DNA of 59,621 nt from Microcaldota archaeon (GTDB lineage Archaea > Micrarchaeota > Micrarchaeia > Micrarchaeales > CABMGC01): NCBI GenBank assembly GCA_021817325.1, contig JAKAVK010000021.1, positions 1-59,621 on the forward strand, given 5' to 3'. The position numbers and the translations under genes are program-made. Shown here in pieces: positions 42,158 to 51,459 of this stretch. Each line of letters opens with the position of its first letter. Positions within the stretch are counted from its first letter, which is position 1. The notes below the pieces were generated by a model, which made no database searches, was not told where the DNA came from, and saw only the letters and a program-made list of their open reading frames with translations.

Positions 42158-43021
42158 ATGTTACGCATTCTCATTGATAACATGAAGAACAACGTAACAC
42201 TACCATTAGGTAGTTTATCCGTGATTGATAAAATAGAATCGGATTACGGCCTGATATCGGGTATCTCCGGAAAGGTGGGCGGCAAGTCCCGTAATTTTGT
42301 AGGCATGGTAAAACCCCTCCTCTGCAACAGAATGGATGACGCCGTATCCGTTCACCAGATATTGCCGATGTCTTCTGAAGAAAGATTTGGCCTTCTAGGC
42401 ATCAACGGGAGTATTGCAGGGAGGTCCCTTTACAGAGCACTGCAAAAGGTCGGCAGAGAATTTCCTATCCTTCCAAAGGGCGACGAACTAATCAAAAAGG
42501 CGAAAAGGCACAAGGCAGTCCAGATGTTTCCATCGAAAGAGGGATGGATTGGACTTTACCCCGAAATCCAACATTCTCTTGTCGACAGACACAACCTTAC
42601 ATAACTGGGATAGAGGGATTCTTCATTCTTGAGAACTCCTTGGATATCGAACCGCAGAAGATACTCTAACTCTACAAACAAAGAGATGTTGCGGAGAAGT
42701 TCATAAGAGGAATGAAGGAAGGCGGTGAGCTCAGACCAATCAGGCACTGGAATAAATACGCAATCATAGGTGCTTTGTTCAGCTGTTTCTTTGCAACTGC
42801 CATGATAAATTTGACACTGAATTCATGCAAGGATCCTAATGTCAAAAATTTCAAGTTACTCAGAAAGTACCTTGGAATTTGACATTTACTGTGATTTATC
42901 CGCAAAATGCATTCAGAATCAGGGTCGTAAGCAATCTTTCACCGCCAATCAGGGCGGTTTTGGGCGATTTTCCCCCAAATATGGGGATAATGGGGATAAA
43001 AACTTCAACCTGCGCTGGTAA
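42158..43021 (+). pseudogene. Broken DDE transposase (IS1634/IS4-like)
   Basis: The first part (42158-42604) reads as a transposase N-terminus: K-V-G-G-K-S-R-N-F-V-G-M-V-K-P-L-L-C-N-R, R-S-L-Y-R-A-L-Q-K-V-G-R-E-F. It ends after L-V-D-R-H-N-L-T. The next frame (42603-42880) gives G-F-F-I-L-E-N-S, then L-Y-K-Q-R-D-V-A-E-K-F-I-R-G-M-K and R-P-I-R-H-W-N, the end of the catalytic region; its Glu lies near that helix. It has a TAA after K-I-L and a frame change near 42880 and again near 42980, where S-N-L-S-P-P-I-R-A-V-L-G-D-F-P-P (frame 1) passes to K-Y-G-D-N-G-D-K-N-F-N-L-R-W (frame 2). The stretch holding the D-D residues is missing. It is inactive and lies between two surface genes. Confidence 0.72.
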
Positions 43022-43190
43022 AAGTCGATTTGGCGAATCGAGTTGGGTCAAAAGGTTAGAGACTTCGCTACTCAAAGTGGCGAACTTAAGTCTCTGAGAG
43101 GATTTCAAAGCTAGACTTAATATACCTTAGGCGTTCCCCGCTCTGTATCTAGTAGCGAGACTGCTGTGTCTGGCGGCTTGCATCCGCCCA

Positions 43191-45968
43191 TCAGCAGTGG
43201 TACTCAAGCGCGCTAACCTGCACTGAATTCGGGGAGACCACATTGTTTGGGTAATAGTAGTTCCCGAAATTTACAATCTCTATCGGTGTACAGCTGTTAA
43301 ACCAATCATTTTCGCTGCCGAACTGGCTCCATGCTTCTGTGCTGTCTATGGGACTCGTGGTGAACGTGCCTCCGAACTCGAAGACCGCAGGTAGCGATGG
43401 GGTAATCCAGAATAGATAGTCATTGTAGTGCGAGCCGCTATACGCGGTCCCTCCTTTCATAATGAGTCCATTGTCGCTTGATATGCTCCCAAAACTCAGG
43501 TTTACACTAGTACTGCCGGGCAGCGTAGTCCCGGCAAAATCCGTGTAGTTGACAAACACCCTGCTGCCATCATCATAATAACCATAGGAGTTTGCACCGT
43601 AGCCGCACCCACTGCCCGTGTTCCACGGCTGCGGGCAGGAGAGCTGCGGAGCCTCACCAGTTACGGTATTGCTAAGCAGGTCAGCCGAAGGGCTAGCCCA
43701 CCCCAAATAGATGACATTCTGTGTCGGGGTCCCAGTATCCGCAGGCAGGAAGGCGTTCGTTGGTATTCTTATCCAATAGAGCACGTTCGCGCTGTCTGCC
43801 AAAGCGTTTGCAGAGGCGTCCGATGTGCATGTCGAATTTGCCGTATTCTCATTTAGTATGTTGCCCTCCATCCAGCTGTTCAGCACCATTCCATTTCCAA
43901 GGAAGAACTCTACATTGGCTAAGTTGCACGACTCGTATTGCTGATAGGCTATCGCGTTGAAGCCGATCACATCTGACGCCACTACTCCAACTGCCAGCTG
44001 AGAGTTTGCGGTCACTACGGCATCCTGGCTGTTTGTGAATGTTATCGGAAGGTATGCCACTATATTTGCAGGTACGGATGGGGAGCCGCTGTTGACCGTA
44101 CCTAAACTGGTCTGCGGCAGCATGCCGTTAGGTGGGTAGCTCCTGATCCTGAACCAGTATATCATGGTGCCATTAGGCGCGTACAAACCCTCCTCATCGC
44201 CCATAGACATCCCTACCTGCCATATTCCAATTGCGTTCGCAGATCTGCCCACAGTCGAATATCCTACCTGGGCGGTAGCGCTGTTTGTGGTGATATAATC
44301 GCTGAATGCCGCCGCGGCTCCGCGTGCCGGTACATAATTCAGCGAGGTATTGATTATGTTGATGTCGCCGCAGGCGCCCCCCAAAGAGATCCCAGCAGGA
44401 TCCGAAACATTGCCAAACACGCTGCTCCTATCCTGGCCATAAGTTGTCTGCCATATTGTATAGTTGAGCATACCCCCCTGGTCGCAGGGGGAGAAGAGCC
44501 ATGGTCCCACATAGGTATTGTTGTTGAAGTGGTTGTTGAAGAAGAAGGTCACGTTAGATGCAACAGCACTCCAAGTGTATTCAGGATCGCCTATCGAATC
44601 GGCGAACAAACCCTGCGTGCCGCACACATCCCTTGCACCAAGATTGCACCCCGATTTTGTGTAGTTGAACTGCAGATAGTTATTCTCAACCTGCACGTTC
44701 CTCACATTCCAATGGCATTCCCAATATAATGTATTTCCGGGATTCCGATCCACTATTGTTGCATTAGTGCACACTGAGCCGTTCAGCCCAAGGCTCACAG
44801 CGGCATTGTTGCAATAGGTTCCCGGGGTAGCGTGTCCGCAGTATCTTGCCGGGCTTTCTGCAAGCACCACTCCTCCGTAATTGCCAAGGAATGTGTTGTT
44901 AGTGATATTGAACGTGTTATTGGAGGGAGAGTGCACATACCGGTCAGAGCCGCTTTCAGAGATATATATGGCACCAGCCGCAAAGTCAGCGCCCCCAGGC
45001 CCGCCTACCTTCTCATTTCCTATAAACGTGTCGTGGTGTATTTTCGCGTTGTAACTGACCTCATATGTGATCCCCTCGTCGTAGTTGTTGATTATATAAT
45101 CGTTGCTAAAGTTGAAGCCTGCGTTGTCAGTATCGGCCCAGAGGCCTACCTCGTAATTGTTATGAACATAGTCATCCGTTACGATGCCATTGCTCACATC
45201 CCAGAACTTGCCGCCCCCTGCGCAGCCGCATCCATAGGGAGTCCCGCCGTCTATGTTATCGGTACCGTCGAATGATATCTCGTCATGGCTTAGTGTTATG
45301 TTGGTGCTTCCCCCAGCCCCCTGGAAGCCGTACTGCCCATTCTGCGTAAGACAGTCGTAACTGTCGTTATTGTAACTTGCATCGAATACGCCTGCGCCGT
45401 CCGTATCTCTTATGGTGGAGTGGAGCACCTTCCATCCCCGCGACGCTCCTTGGTTGACCTCGCCTGCCTGAAGTGAGGCGTAAGGCGCGCCGAAGTTCTG
45501 TATAGTGAGGTACTCAATTGTTACGTTTGTCGCACCGCCTGAAAGCGCGTAATCGTTATAGTGCTGGCCGTCTATTATGGCGTTGGGAGCGCCTATGAGC
45601 GTGTCGTAGGATCGAAGGCCTACCTGGGAGTATATCCCAGGGCCCAGATAGTATATTCCAGGCTCCAACCAGAAGGTGCTCCCATTCGGGTAATCTGCTA
45701 TCACCTGCTCCAGATTCTCCGATGCATTTACTGCGATTGAGCCTGGAGGTTGTGTCGATGGACCGGTTAGCTCAGAGGCATTGCCGCAGATGTGCACAGG
45801 CGGGCTTGTAATGGCGCCTGTAGCAAGCGCATTTGCAGGCGGAGGAGACGCAAGGGCGGGGGTGTATGTAGCCGAAGCGAACAGGAAAAGTGCAACCGCG
45901 ATGATCCTAAGCGGTCTCCCTGCCTTCTCTGCACCATGGCATAGCAACACGATCGTCTCTTTCTTCAT
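43191..45968 (-). CDS. Secreted beta-helix protein with DUF2341-like C-terminal region
   Basis: The 925-residue protein has a signal peptide (about 1-41). A right-handed beta-helix follows at about 60-440, with repeated strand-turn units (N-V-T-I-E-Y-L-T-I-Q-N, I-T-N-N-T-F-L-G-N-Y-G-G-V-V). Beta-helices of this sort bind or cleave polysaccharides; no catalytic residue set can be claimed. The C-terminal part (about 600-920) resembles the DUF2341-like region of the giant protein at 38005-42114, including N-S-W-M-E-G-N. It ends abruptly at E-Y-H-C without a transmembrane anchor, so it may be truncated compared with its relative. A bidirectional promoter is shared with the next gene. Confidence 0.75.
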   Translation of the reverse strand: MKKETIVLLCHGAEKAGRPLRIIAVALFLFASATYTPALASPPPANALATGAITSPPVHICGNASELTGPSTQPPGSIAVNASENLEQVIADYPNGSTFWLEPGIYYLGPGIYSQVGLRSYDTLIGAPNAIIDGQHYNDYALSGGATNVTIEYLTIQNFGAPYASLQAGEVNQGASRGWKVLHSTIRDTDGAGVFDASYNNDSYDCLTQNGQYGFQGAGGSTNITLSHDEISFDGTDNIDGGTPYGCGCAGGGKFWDVSNGIVTDDYVHNNYEVGLWADTDNAGFNFSNDYIINNYDEGITYEVSYNAKIHHDTFIGNEKVGGPGGADFAAGAIYISESGSDRYVHSPSNNTFNITNNTFLGNYGGVVLAESPARYCGHATPGTYCNNAAVSLGLNGSVCTNATIVDRNPGNTLYWECHWNVRNVQVENNYLQFNYTKSGCNLGARDVCGTQGLFADSIGDPEYTWSAVASNVTFFFNNHFNNNTYVGPWLFSPCDQGGMLNYTIWQTTYGQDRSSVFGNVSDPAGISLGGACGDINIINTSLNYVPARGAAAAFSDYITTNSATAQVGYSTVGRSANAIGIWQVGMSMGDEEGLYAPNGTMIYWFRIRSYPPNGMLPQTSLGTVNSGSPSVPANIVAYLPITFTNSQDAVVTANSQLAVGVVASDVIGFNAIAYQQYESCNLANVEFFLGNGMVLNSWMEGNILNENTANSTCTSDASANALADSANVLYWIRIPTNAFLPADTGTPTQNVIYLGWASPSADLLSNTVTGEAPQLSCPQPWNTGSGCGYGANSYGYYDDGSRVFVNYTDFAGTTLPGSTSVNLSFGSISSDNGLIMKGGTAYSGSHYNDYLFWITPSLPAVFEFGGTFTTSPIDSTEAWSQFGSENDWFNSCTPIEIVNFGNYYYPNNVVSPNSVQVSALEYHC
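43796..43853 (-). repeat. 58-bp exact repeat, copy 2
   Basis: Identical to 41772-41829. The similar flanks suggest recent conversion or duplication between the two surface genes. Confidence 0.92.
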
Positions 45969-45988
45969 AATAAATGGGTCGTGTAAAA

Positions 45989-45999
45989 GTATAAAAATG
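45989..45999. promoter_or_regulatory. Shared bidirectional TATA box between two surface genes
   Basis: GTATAAAAAT reads as a TATA box on the plus strand (about 25 nt before ATG 46014) and, reversed, as ATTTTTATAC about 25-30 nt before the minus-strand ATG at 45968. Only 45 bp separate the two starts, so both may be leaderless or nearly so. Confidence 0.55.
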
Positions 46000-46013
46000 T
46001 TGAACTAAACCAT

Positions 46014-49000
46014 ATGATGGATTTAATGGGCAAATCCTATCTCCGAGTGTTTACCAATTCAAATATTCCCCTCCGGTCCCTGTACATTGCACTATCATTA
46101 ATCGCTCTTGCCGGTATACTGCATGCAACGAGCTATGACCAGATCAGCGTCAGCACGGCTACCGACTACAAAGCATACCAGAACCTGGGGCATGCAGGCC
46201 CTGATGCGACCGGTCTGAACATATCCAACATCTCCGAGTACTCGCAGACCCTCCTTCTAATCAGTAATGTGCCAGGCTCATTCCAGTATCCAGGCCAGAA
46301 ATCACTTAGCGTATTCTACGTACTGAACCCCTTCGAGCTGAACGAGGTTGCCAACGCAATGCAGCCGAGCGCGAATACCATATACGCCCCGGCAAACACA
46401 CCGCCTTCCCAGGCTTACACGCTCATAAACGTGGCATACGGCGGTCCAAGCAACACCGTCTCTAGTACTTATCCCCTCAGGGTGTTCGTTACCGGGTACA
46501 CTAACACATCATCAAGCTATGGTGGCTTTGCGCCATACACCACCACCTATTCAAACGTCATAACCACAAATTCCGGCACGCTGATCATACCTGAACTCTA
46601 CAATGTCACCGGCATATACCTAAACAGGCCGCTAATGGGCCAGGTAAATGTGTCTGTATGGGATGTCTCCTACAAAAATCCCAGCAATGCCGTGGAGCTG
46701 GCGTACCTAAACAGCATTCCCGGAGGCCTGATCCTATACGGCCCAGACTCATCGCTTCAGGATTATTATTCGGTAGATCCTGGAAATATGCCTATACGAT
46801 ACGACAACAGCGGATACTCGTCTGTAAATTTCACGCTGGTTCAAAATGCAAACCCCCCTGTAATCAATGCCGCGCAGCAATTCTATGCGTATTACATGAA
46901 CACCATAGTTAACAACACCACAGCTCCGGCGACTTTTGCATTCGGCATAGTCAACTCCTCGGTAGGTGCATGGAGCGGCATTGCCCCAACAGATATAAAC
47001 TACACTGCCTCGTCAAGCAATACCCCTGGCGCAGGCAACCATGTGACCTACATCTCCCCAGGAGGTCCATCAACCAGCGTGCAAGCGGCATTTTCGAACC
47101 CTGCCGGAAGCAATGTCGTTACTATAAGCCCGCAAGCCCTTACCTTCAACCTGGCAGAGATCAACGAGTCATACATAAGTCCGCAGTCTGCTACGCTAGT
47201 ACCTCAACCATCCTCCGCAACTGTTGATTCCCGTATCTCGCTCAATGCCACAGTCGAATACGGCAAAGCCCCGTATGCCTATGACTATATAGTATTCAAT
47301 GCGATGAGCAACTCGGTGGTTGCCAACATAGTACAGGCTAACCAGCTGGCTTCCAATACTTACATCTGGATTCCAAGCTCCACAGGCATATTCTATGCAA
47401 ATGTGGTGGTAACGGACGCGGATTCGAACTCGGTCAGTTCAGCACATACCGGCAGCATCACCGTGGACGCATATGCACCAATGTCTACCCCAACCATCTC
47501 GTCGAGCGCTACTGCGCTGGCAGTAGGCCACAGTGTTACCTTCAATGCAGCTGTCAGTGGCGGGGCGGTGCCGTACACATACAATTTTGCAGTATACAAC
47601 TCCGCCTCCGGAGCGCTATTGGCGGACAGGCAGTACAATGGCATTTATCAAGGTGCTGAGACCTTCGTCTGGAACGCTACCTCCCCAGGCACGGTCTATG
47701 CAAATGTGGTAGTTACCGACTCATACCCAAATACTGTAAGTTCCGCGCACACTGCAGGCATACTTATCGAGAACCTGACAACGCCAGCGGTTACCGAATC
47801 TCCAACAGTGGTGGATACCGGCCATACCGTAGACATCACCGCCAAGGTATCAGGCGGCACCCCTCCATACACCTATAATTTCATTGTGGTAAGCAATCCG
47901 CTTACAAATGCCACTCTTACAACGCTGCTTGTGACCAACTCACTGCCGCAGTACACTTTTACATGGTATGTGCCCTCAACGTATCCGCATACGCCTGCCA
48001 ATGTGAGGGTGACAGTTACCGATGGACTAGGAGTAAGCGTAAATTCTATATGGTCGCCTTATGCGTTTGTGACCAACGTCATTCAAGTGGGCGGAAGTCC
48101 GGACGGCCTTAGCCTCTACCCTTCCGGAAACACGGTGTATGTGAATGATTATAATAGCGACACAATCAATGTGATCAACACTTCATCCGCAAGTCTCACA
48201 GGTTCCTTAACAATACCGGCTGCCTTAACCTCGCCACTAATGTTCAACCCATCAGGCTCCACTGCCTACGGAATAAGCTACTGGGGCGGCTCTGTGTATG
48301 TGATTAATACTACAACAATGTCGGCGAATGCGATAGATGTTGGATTACGCCCTAGTTCAGAGGTGCTAAACCCCGCAGACACCCTCCTATACGTGACTAA
48401 CACTGATAGCAACACCATAAGCGTTATCAGTACCGCTACCAACACCATAATCGCCACCATCTCCGGTCTGTGGTATCCTGGTGGAATAGCAATCAGCCAA
48501 TCCGGTTCCACCCTCTACGTCTCCAACGGCGGAGCCGGGACGGTCAGCGTAATAGACACATCTACAAATTCAATAACAAATACGATCAGGGTAGGCAGCG
48601 ACCCGGGATCACTGGCAATCTCCCCATCAGGTACCCTCATGTATGTAACGAATTATGGTTCAGGCACGGTGAGTGTGATCGACACTGGCACCGATACCGT
48701 GACAAACACGATAGGTGGACTGTACCAGCCTTATGGTGTGGTGTTCAACCCTGCAGGCACTTTTGCGTATGTAACCAATCCTGGAAGCAGCCTATACATA
48801 ATAGACACCGCAACAAGCACGATTGTATATGCGCTTACGGTAACCGAGGGTGGCTTCGGAAGCATGTCCAACCTCCTGTTCAACCGGTCTGGCTACACCG
48901 CATACATAGCAGACAGTCTAGCGGGGGTCGTGAGGGTAGTGTCCCCGCTCCCATATCTGGTGATAGAGATGGCCCCGAGCATCTCCCTGGCTCCTACGTC

Positions 49001-49955
49001 CGAATCAATTTATGCTGGGCAGTCAATAAATTTCGCAAACACAATAGTAGGCGGCACCCCTCCATACAGCGGGTATAACTATACTGTCTTCGAATACGGG
49101 AGCGTAGCAGCCGGTACGGCAAACGCGGTGGTGGCGGGCAACAAGATTACCTTCAATTCCACTGGCACATACGATATCCAGGAGCATGCGATTGACGACT
49201 ACGGAATCAAGATCTCCTCTGCAAATAGCGTCATCACAGTCAGTACTCCGCCGCCATCAGGCGGCGCAGGCAGTGGAAGCTCCGCAGGCTCCGGAGGCGG
49301 AGGCGGCGGAGGTGGCGGAGGTGGCGGTGGAGGAGGCCAGTTCCTGCCAAGTGTGATCTCATTCAGAACCAACAATGAGATAGGATACAGGATATTCAAC
49401 TTCACGCAGCACAACCAGGAGAAGGTGGGCATAAATGGGATACCTTTCACCATAGTGGAGAACTTCATCTCTCCAAATGCCGCAGGGATAACGGTCAATG
49501 GCGCATCATACACGCTAGGTGACGGTGAGACGGCAAATCTTACCAACTATCCTGGCTATCATATCGGCCTTCTCAACATCTCATACCTGCCCATAATAGA
49601 CCTGGTGGAGGTTGAAATATACCAATTTACCATAGCAAACGCTTTAAACGTCACGGTAAACCAGACAAAGAATACAACAATAAGTAATGCAATTACAAGA
49701 AATACGACCCCGCCTCCGCCATCACCGGTAAATGTCACCAATCAAACAAAGGCCGCGCAAAAGACAAAGCCGCAGTTTGCTACAGAGGATTACCAATATG
49801 CCGCTGCGATCGCAGCAGTGATCGCAGTCCTGCTAGCATTATACTTCATAAGGAAGAGAAGACCCAATTATGGTAGCGGCATCATGCGCCCGCCAGAGGC
49901 GCAAAGCCAAGGTGCCATGCAGATACAGGATAAGCCAGGTCAAGACCCGCTGTAG
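46014..49955 (+). CDS. S-layer-domain surface protein with PKD-like domains, propeller and Gly-tract
   Basis: The 1313-residue protein has a hydrophobic signal (about 21-42). The next region (about 60-400) resembles S-layer protein residues 505-840: E-L-Y-N-V-T-G-I-Y-L-N-R-P-L-M-G-Q-V-N-V against P-L-Y-N-V-T-A-I-K-L-N-R-A-L-P-G-A-V-N-V, and F-A-F-G-I-V-N-S-S against L-G-F-G-I-F-N-S-T. Three or more PKD-like domains follow (about 400-690; V-S-G-G-T-P-P-Y-T-Y-N-F), then a YVTN propeller (about 695-985). A 15-residue glycine tract near residue 1095 and a small domain come next, then a transmembrane helix with R-K-R-R (about 1262-1285). The first ATGs are 46014, 46017 and 46026. A lattice-embedded anchor or adhesin is inferred. 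Confidence 0.82.
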   Translation: MMDLMGKSYLRVFTNSNIPLRSLYIALSLIALAGILHATSYDQISVSTATDYKAYQNLGHAGPDATGLNISNISEYSQTLLLISNVPGSFQYPGQKSLSVFYVLNPFELNEVANAMQPSANTIYAPANTPPSQAYTLINVAYGGPSNTVSSTYPLRVFVTGYTNTSSSYGGFAPYTTTYSNVITTNSGTLIIPELYNVTGIYLNRPLMGQVNVSVWDVSYKNPSNAVELAYLNSIPGGLILYGPDSSLQDYYSVDPGNMPIRYDNSGYSSVNFTLVQNANPPVINAAQQFYAYYMNTIVNNTTAPATFAFGIVNSSVGAWSGIAPTDINYTASSSNTPGAGNHVTYISPGGPSTSVQAAFSNPAGSNVVTISPQALTFNLAEINESYISPQSATLVPQPSSATVDSRISLNATVEYGKAPYAYDYIVFNAMSNSVVANIVQANQLASNTYIWIPSSTGIFYANVVVTDADSNSVSSAHTGSITVDAYAPMSTPTISSSATALAVGHSVTFNAAVSGGAVPYTYNFAVYNSASGALLADRQYNGIYQGAETFVWNATSPGTVYANVVVTDSYPNTVSSAHTAGILIENLTTPAVTESPTVVDTGHTVDITAKVSGGTPPYTYNFIVVSNPLTNATLTTLLVTNSLPQYTFTWYVPSTYPHTPANVRVTVTDGLGVSVNSIWSPYAFVTNVIQVGGSPDGLSLYPSGNTVYVNDYNSDTINVINTSSASLTGSLTIPAALTSPLMFNPSGSTAYGISYWGGSVYVINTTTMSANAIDVGLRPSSEVLNPADTLLYVTNTDSNTISVISTATNTIIATISGLWYPGGIAISQSGSTLYVSNGGAGTVSVIDTSTNSITNTIRVGSDPGSLAISPSGTLMYVTNYGSGTVSVIDTGTDTVTNTIGGLYQPYGVVFNPAGTFAYVTNPGSSLYIIDTATSTIVYALTVTEGGFGSMSNLLFNRSGYTAYIADSLAGVVRVVSPLPYLVIEMAPSISLAPTSESIYAGQSINFANTIVGGTPPYSGYNYTVFEYGSVAAGTANAVVAGNKITFNSTGTYDIQEHAIDDYGIKISSANSVITVSTPPPSGGAGSGSSAGSGGGGGGGGGGGGGGGQFLPSVISFRTNNEIGYRIFNFTQHNQEKVGINGIPFTIVENFISPNAAGITVNGASYTLGDGETANLTNYPGYHIGLLNISYLPIIDLVEVEIYQFTIANALNVTVNQTKNTTISNAITRNTTPPPPSPVNVTNQTKAAQKTKPQFATEDYQYAAAIAAVIAVLLALYFIRKRRPNYGSGIMRPPEAQSQGAMQIQDKPGQDPL

Positions 49956-50021
49956 GTGGCACGCCAGACAAATGGCAAGTTCGCGCTCAAGGCAGAGCAA
50001 AGAGTAATAGATTAATTGTAA

Positions 50022-50237
50022 AAAACCAAGAATCCGAAAATCGGAGAAATCGAGTGGATTCTGTATGGCCAGGATATATGGGGTATTGATCATGCTTCTG
50101 CTGGTCACTCCTCTAACGGTTCGCCTTCAGGAGCCCACCAATGGCGTGTACCTGCACTGACATGCGTTGCAGTGAGCGTAGCCGTCCTGATTCTTGCAGT
50201 AACTTACCTATATATAATCTGGAGAAGAAAGAGATGA
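50022..50237 (+). pseudogene. Possible remnant of a membrane-anchored surface protein C-terminus
   Basis: In the 362-bp gap after the surface gene a stop-free frame without a start codon ends in A-L-T-C-V-A-V-S-V-A-V-L-I-L-A-V-T-Y-L-Y and I-I-W-R-R-K-R before TGA. This is a transmembrane helix with a basic stop-transfer tail like those of the neighbouring surface proteins. It begins just after a TAA at 50019-50021. It may be a decayed paralogue tail. Nothing else is seen in the gap apart from an AT-rich promoter near 50290. Confidence 0.4.
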
Positions 50238-50317
50238 TGGCGCTGCCGGCAGGTATTCAAGTCATCTGCGCGCAGCAACATGGAGAAATTTAATATAAAG
50301 CCCTGCTGGAATCAGAT

Positions 50318-51364
50318 ATGTTGTACATTGTCTTCACCTCCTCGATATTCAGGAAGAGCTCGCTTGACGAGCTTGGCAGCATTGCGCCGTTCAAGATTAT
50401 CGGGGAGTTCGGCAACTTTCTGGTGATAGACTCAGACGACGATGCGCTGCACGAGAAGTCAAGCAGTTCGCTATTGACATACTGTGCCCTCCCGATCCTG
50501 CTTCAGGGAAGCATTGCGGAAAAGCGATATAGGGAATCCATCCTGGCACTGATAAGGAATGCCGGCCTGGCCAAGGGGCAGACAATAAAGCTCGAGTGCG
50601 TGAACCTTAACAGCAGGACCGTGTACTCTGCAAAGGACCTTGAGGTCTGGCTTGGCCTGCAGCTTGAGGGCCTCGGCTATCTACCTGACCTGCAGGACCC
50701 TGACATCCTTGTATATCTAGTGCTACTCGACATGAGATGCTACGTAGGGTATATGGAGACGGCCAAACTGCAGAGGCCATTTGTCAATCCGCTGAGATAC
50801 TATCATAGGAAGAGGCTGGTGAGCAGGTCCGAGCTCAAGCTTGAGCAGGCATTCGACGATTTCAAGGTACCAAAAGGCGGCATAGCCATAGATCTGGGTG
50901 CGGCACCAGGAGGCTGGAGCTGCTATCTTGCAAGGATGGGGTTCAAGGTTATTGCTGTTGATAGCGCAGCTATGGACTACGAAGCTATAGACAAGACTGG
51001 CATTAAACTTAAGAGGTCAAGTGGTTCAGGTAAAATACGCGCAAGGGAGCTTGAGGGGTGCGACATACTGCATGTAAAAGAGACTTCGGAAAGCGCTGCG
51101 AAAAGGATAGCAGTGCATGGGATTGATCTGATCACTGACGACATGAATACCGACTGCAACGGCACGTATGCAGCGATAAAACCATATATTGGGATGCTCA
51201 GGCACAGTGCTGCAGCAATAATCACCGTAAAATGCATAAGTAAGAACATACCAAAATACACGAGGCAGGCGGCTGCCCTATTCGGCAAGGAGTTCGTCGT
51301 CATGGGGATGAGGGTGCTCCCGTCCAACAGGCAGGAGTTTACTCTATTCGCTAGGCGAAAATAG
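50318..51364 (+). CDS. RrmJ/RlmM-like 2'-O-methyltransferase
   Basis: The 348-residue protein has an N-terminal region (about 1-160) with a THUMP-like pattern (K-L-E-C-V-N-L-N-S-R-T-V-Y-S-A-K-D-L-E-V-W-L-G). A Rossmann methyltransferase domain follows with the SAM motif A-I-D-L-G-A-A-P-G-G-W-S near residue 188, I-T-D-D-M-N-T-D near residue 270 and V-K-C near residue 305. This organisation matches RlmM-type enzymes (23S rRNA C2498 2'-O-methylation in bacteria) within the RrmJ/FtsJ superfamily. The target here is not known; rRNA or tRNA are both possible. The ATG at 50318 follows an AAATTTAATATAAAG box at about 50286-50300. GC content and codon use resemble the neighbours. Confidence 0.82.
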   Translation: MLYIVFTSSIFRKSSLDELGSIAPFKIIGEFGNFLVIDSDDDALHEKSSSSLLTYCALPILLQGSIAEKRYRESILALIRNAGLAKGQTIKLECVNLNSRTVYSAKDLEVWLGLQLEGLGYLPDLQDPDILVYLVLLDMRCYVGYMETAKLQRPFVNPLRYYHRKRLVSRSELKLEQAFDDFKVPKGGIAIDLGAAPGGWSCYLARMGFKVIAVDSAAMDYEAIDKTGIKLKRSSGSGKIRARELEGCDILHVKETSESAAKRIAVHGIDLITDDMNTDCNGTYAAIKPYIGMLRHSAAAIITVKCISKNIPKYTRQAAALFGKEFVVMGMRVLPSNRQEFTLFARRK

Positions 51365-51459
51365 GAAAAATTCCTGCCAGAAAGGTATACGGATTAGGGA
51401 AACGCGAAACCTTTAAATCTTAACTCACGCATACCTTATTTGGCTCAAGAGGCGGCGAA

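Noticed and set aside
42158-42604. A standalone 148-residue gene
   Set aside because: It matches only the first part of a transposase and the remaining parts follow in other frames, so it is a broken element rather than a gene.
43022-43190. A coding gene after the transposase remnant
   Set aside because: Only short frames with no start or family resemblance; probably decayed transposon flank or the lost C-terminus of the beta-helix gene.
48470-49078. A 202-residue frame within the S-layer fusion gene
   Set aside because: A +1 frame of the propeller, rich in His/Arg/Trp, typical of a shadow of a repetitive gene.
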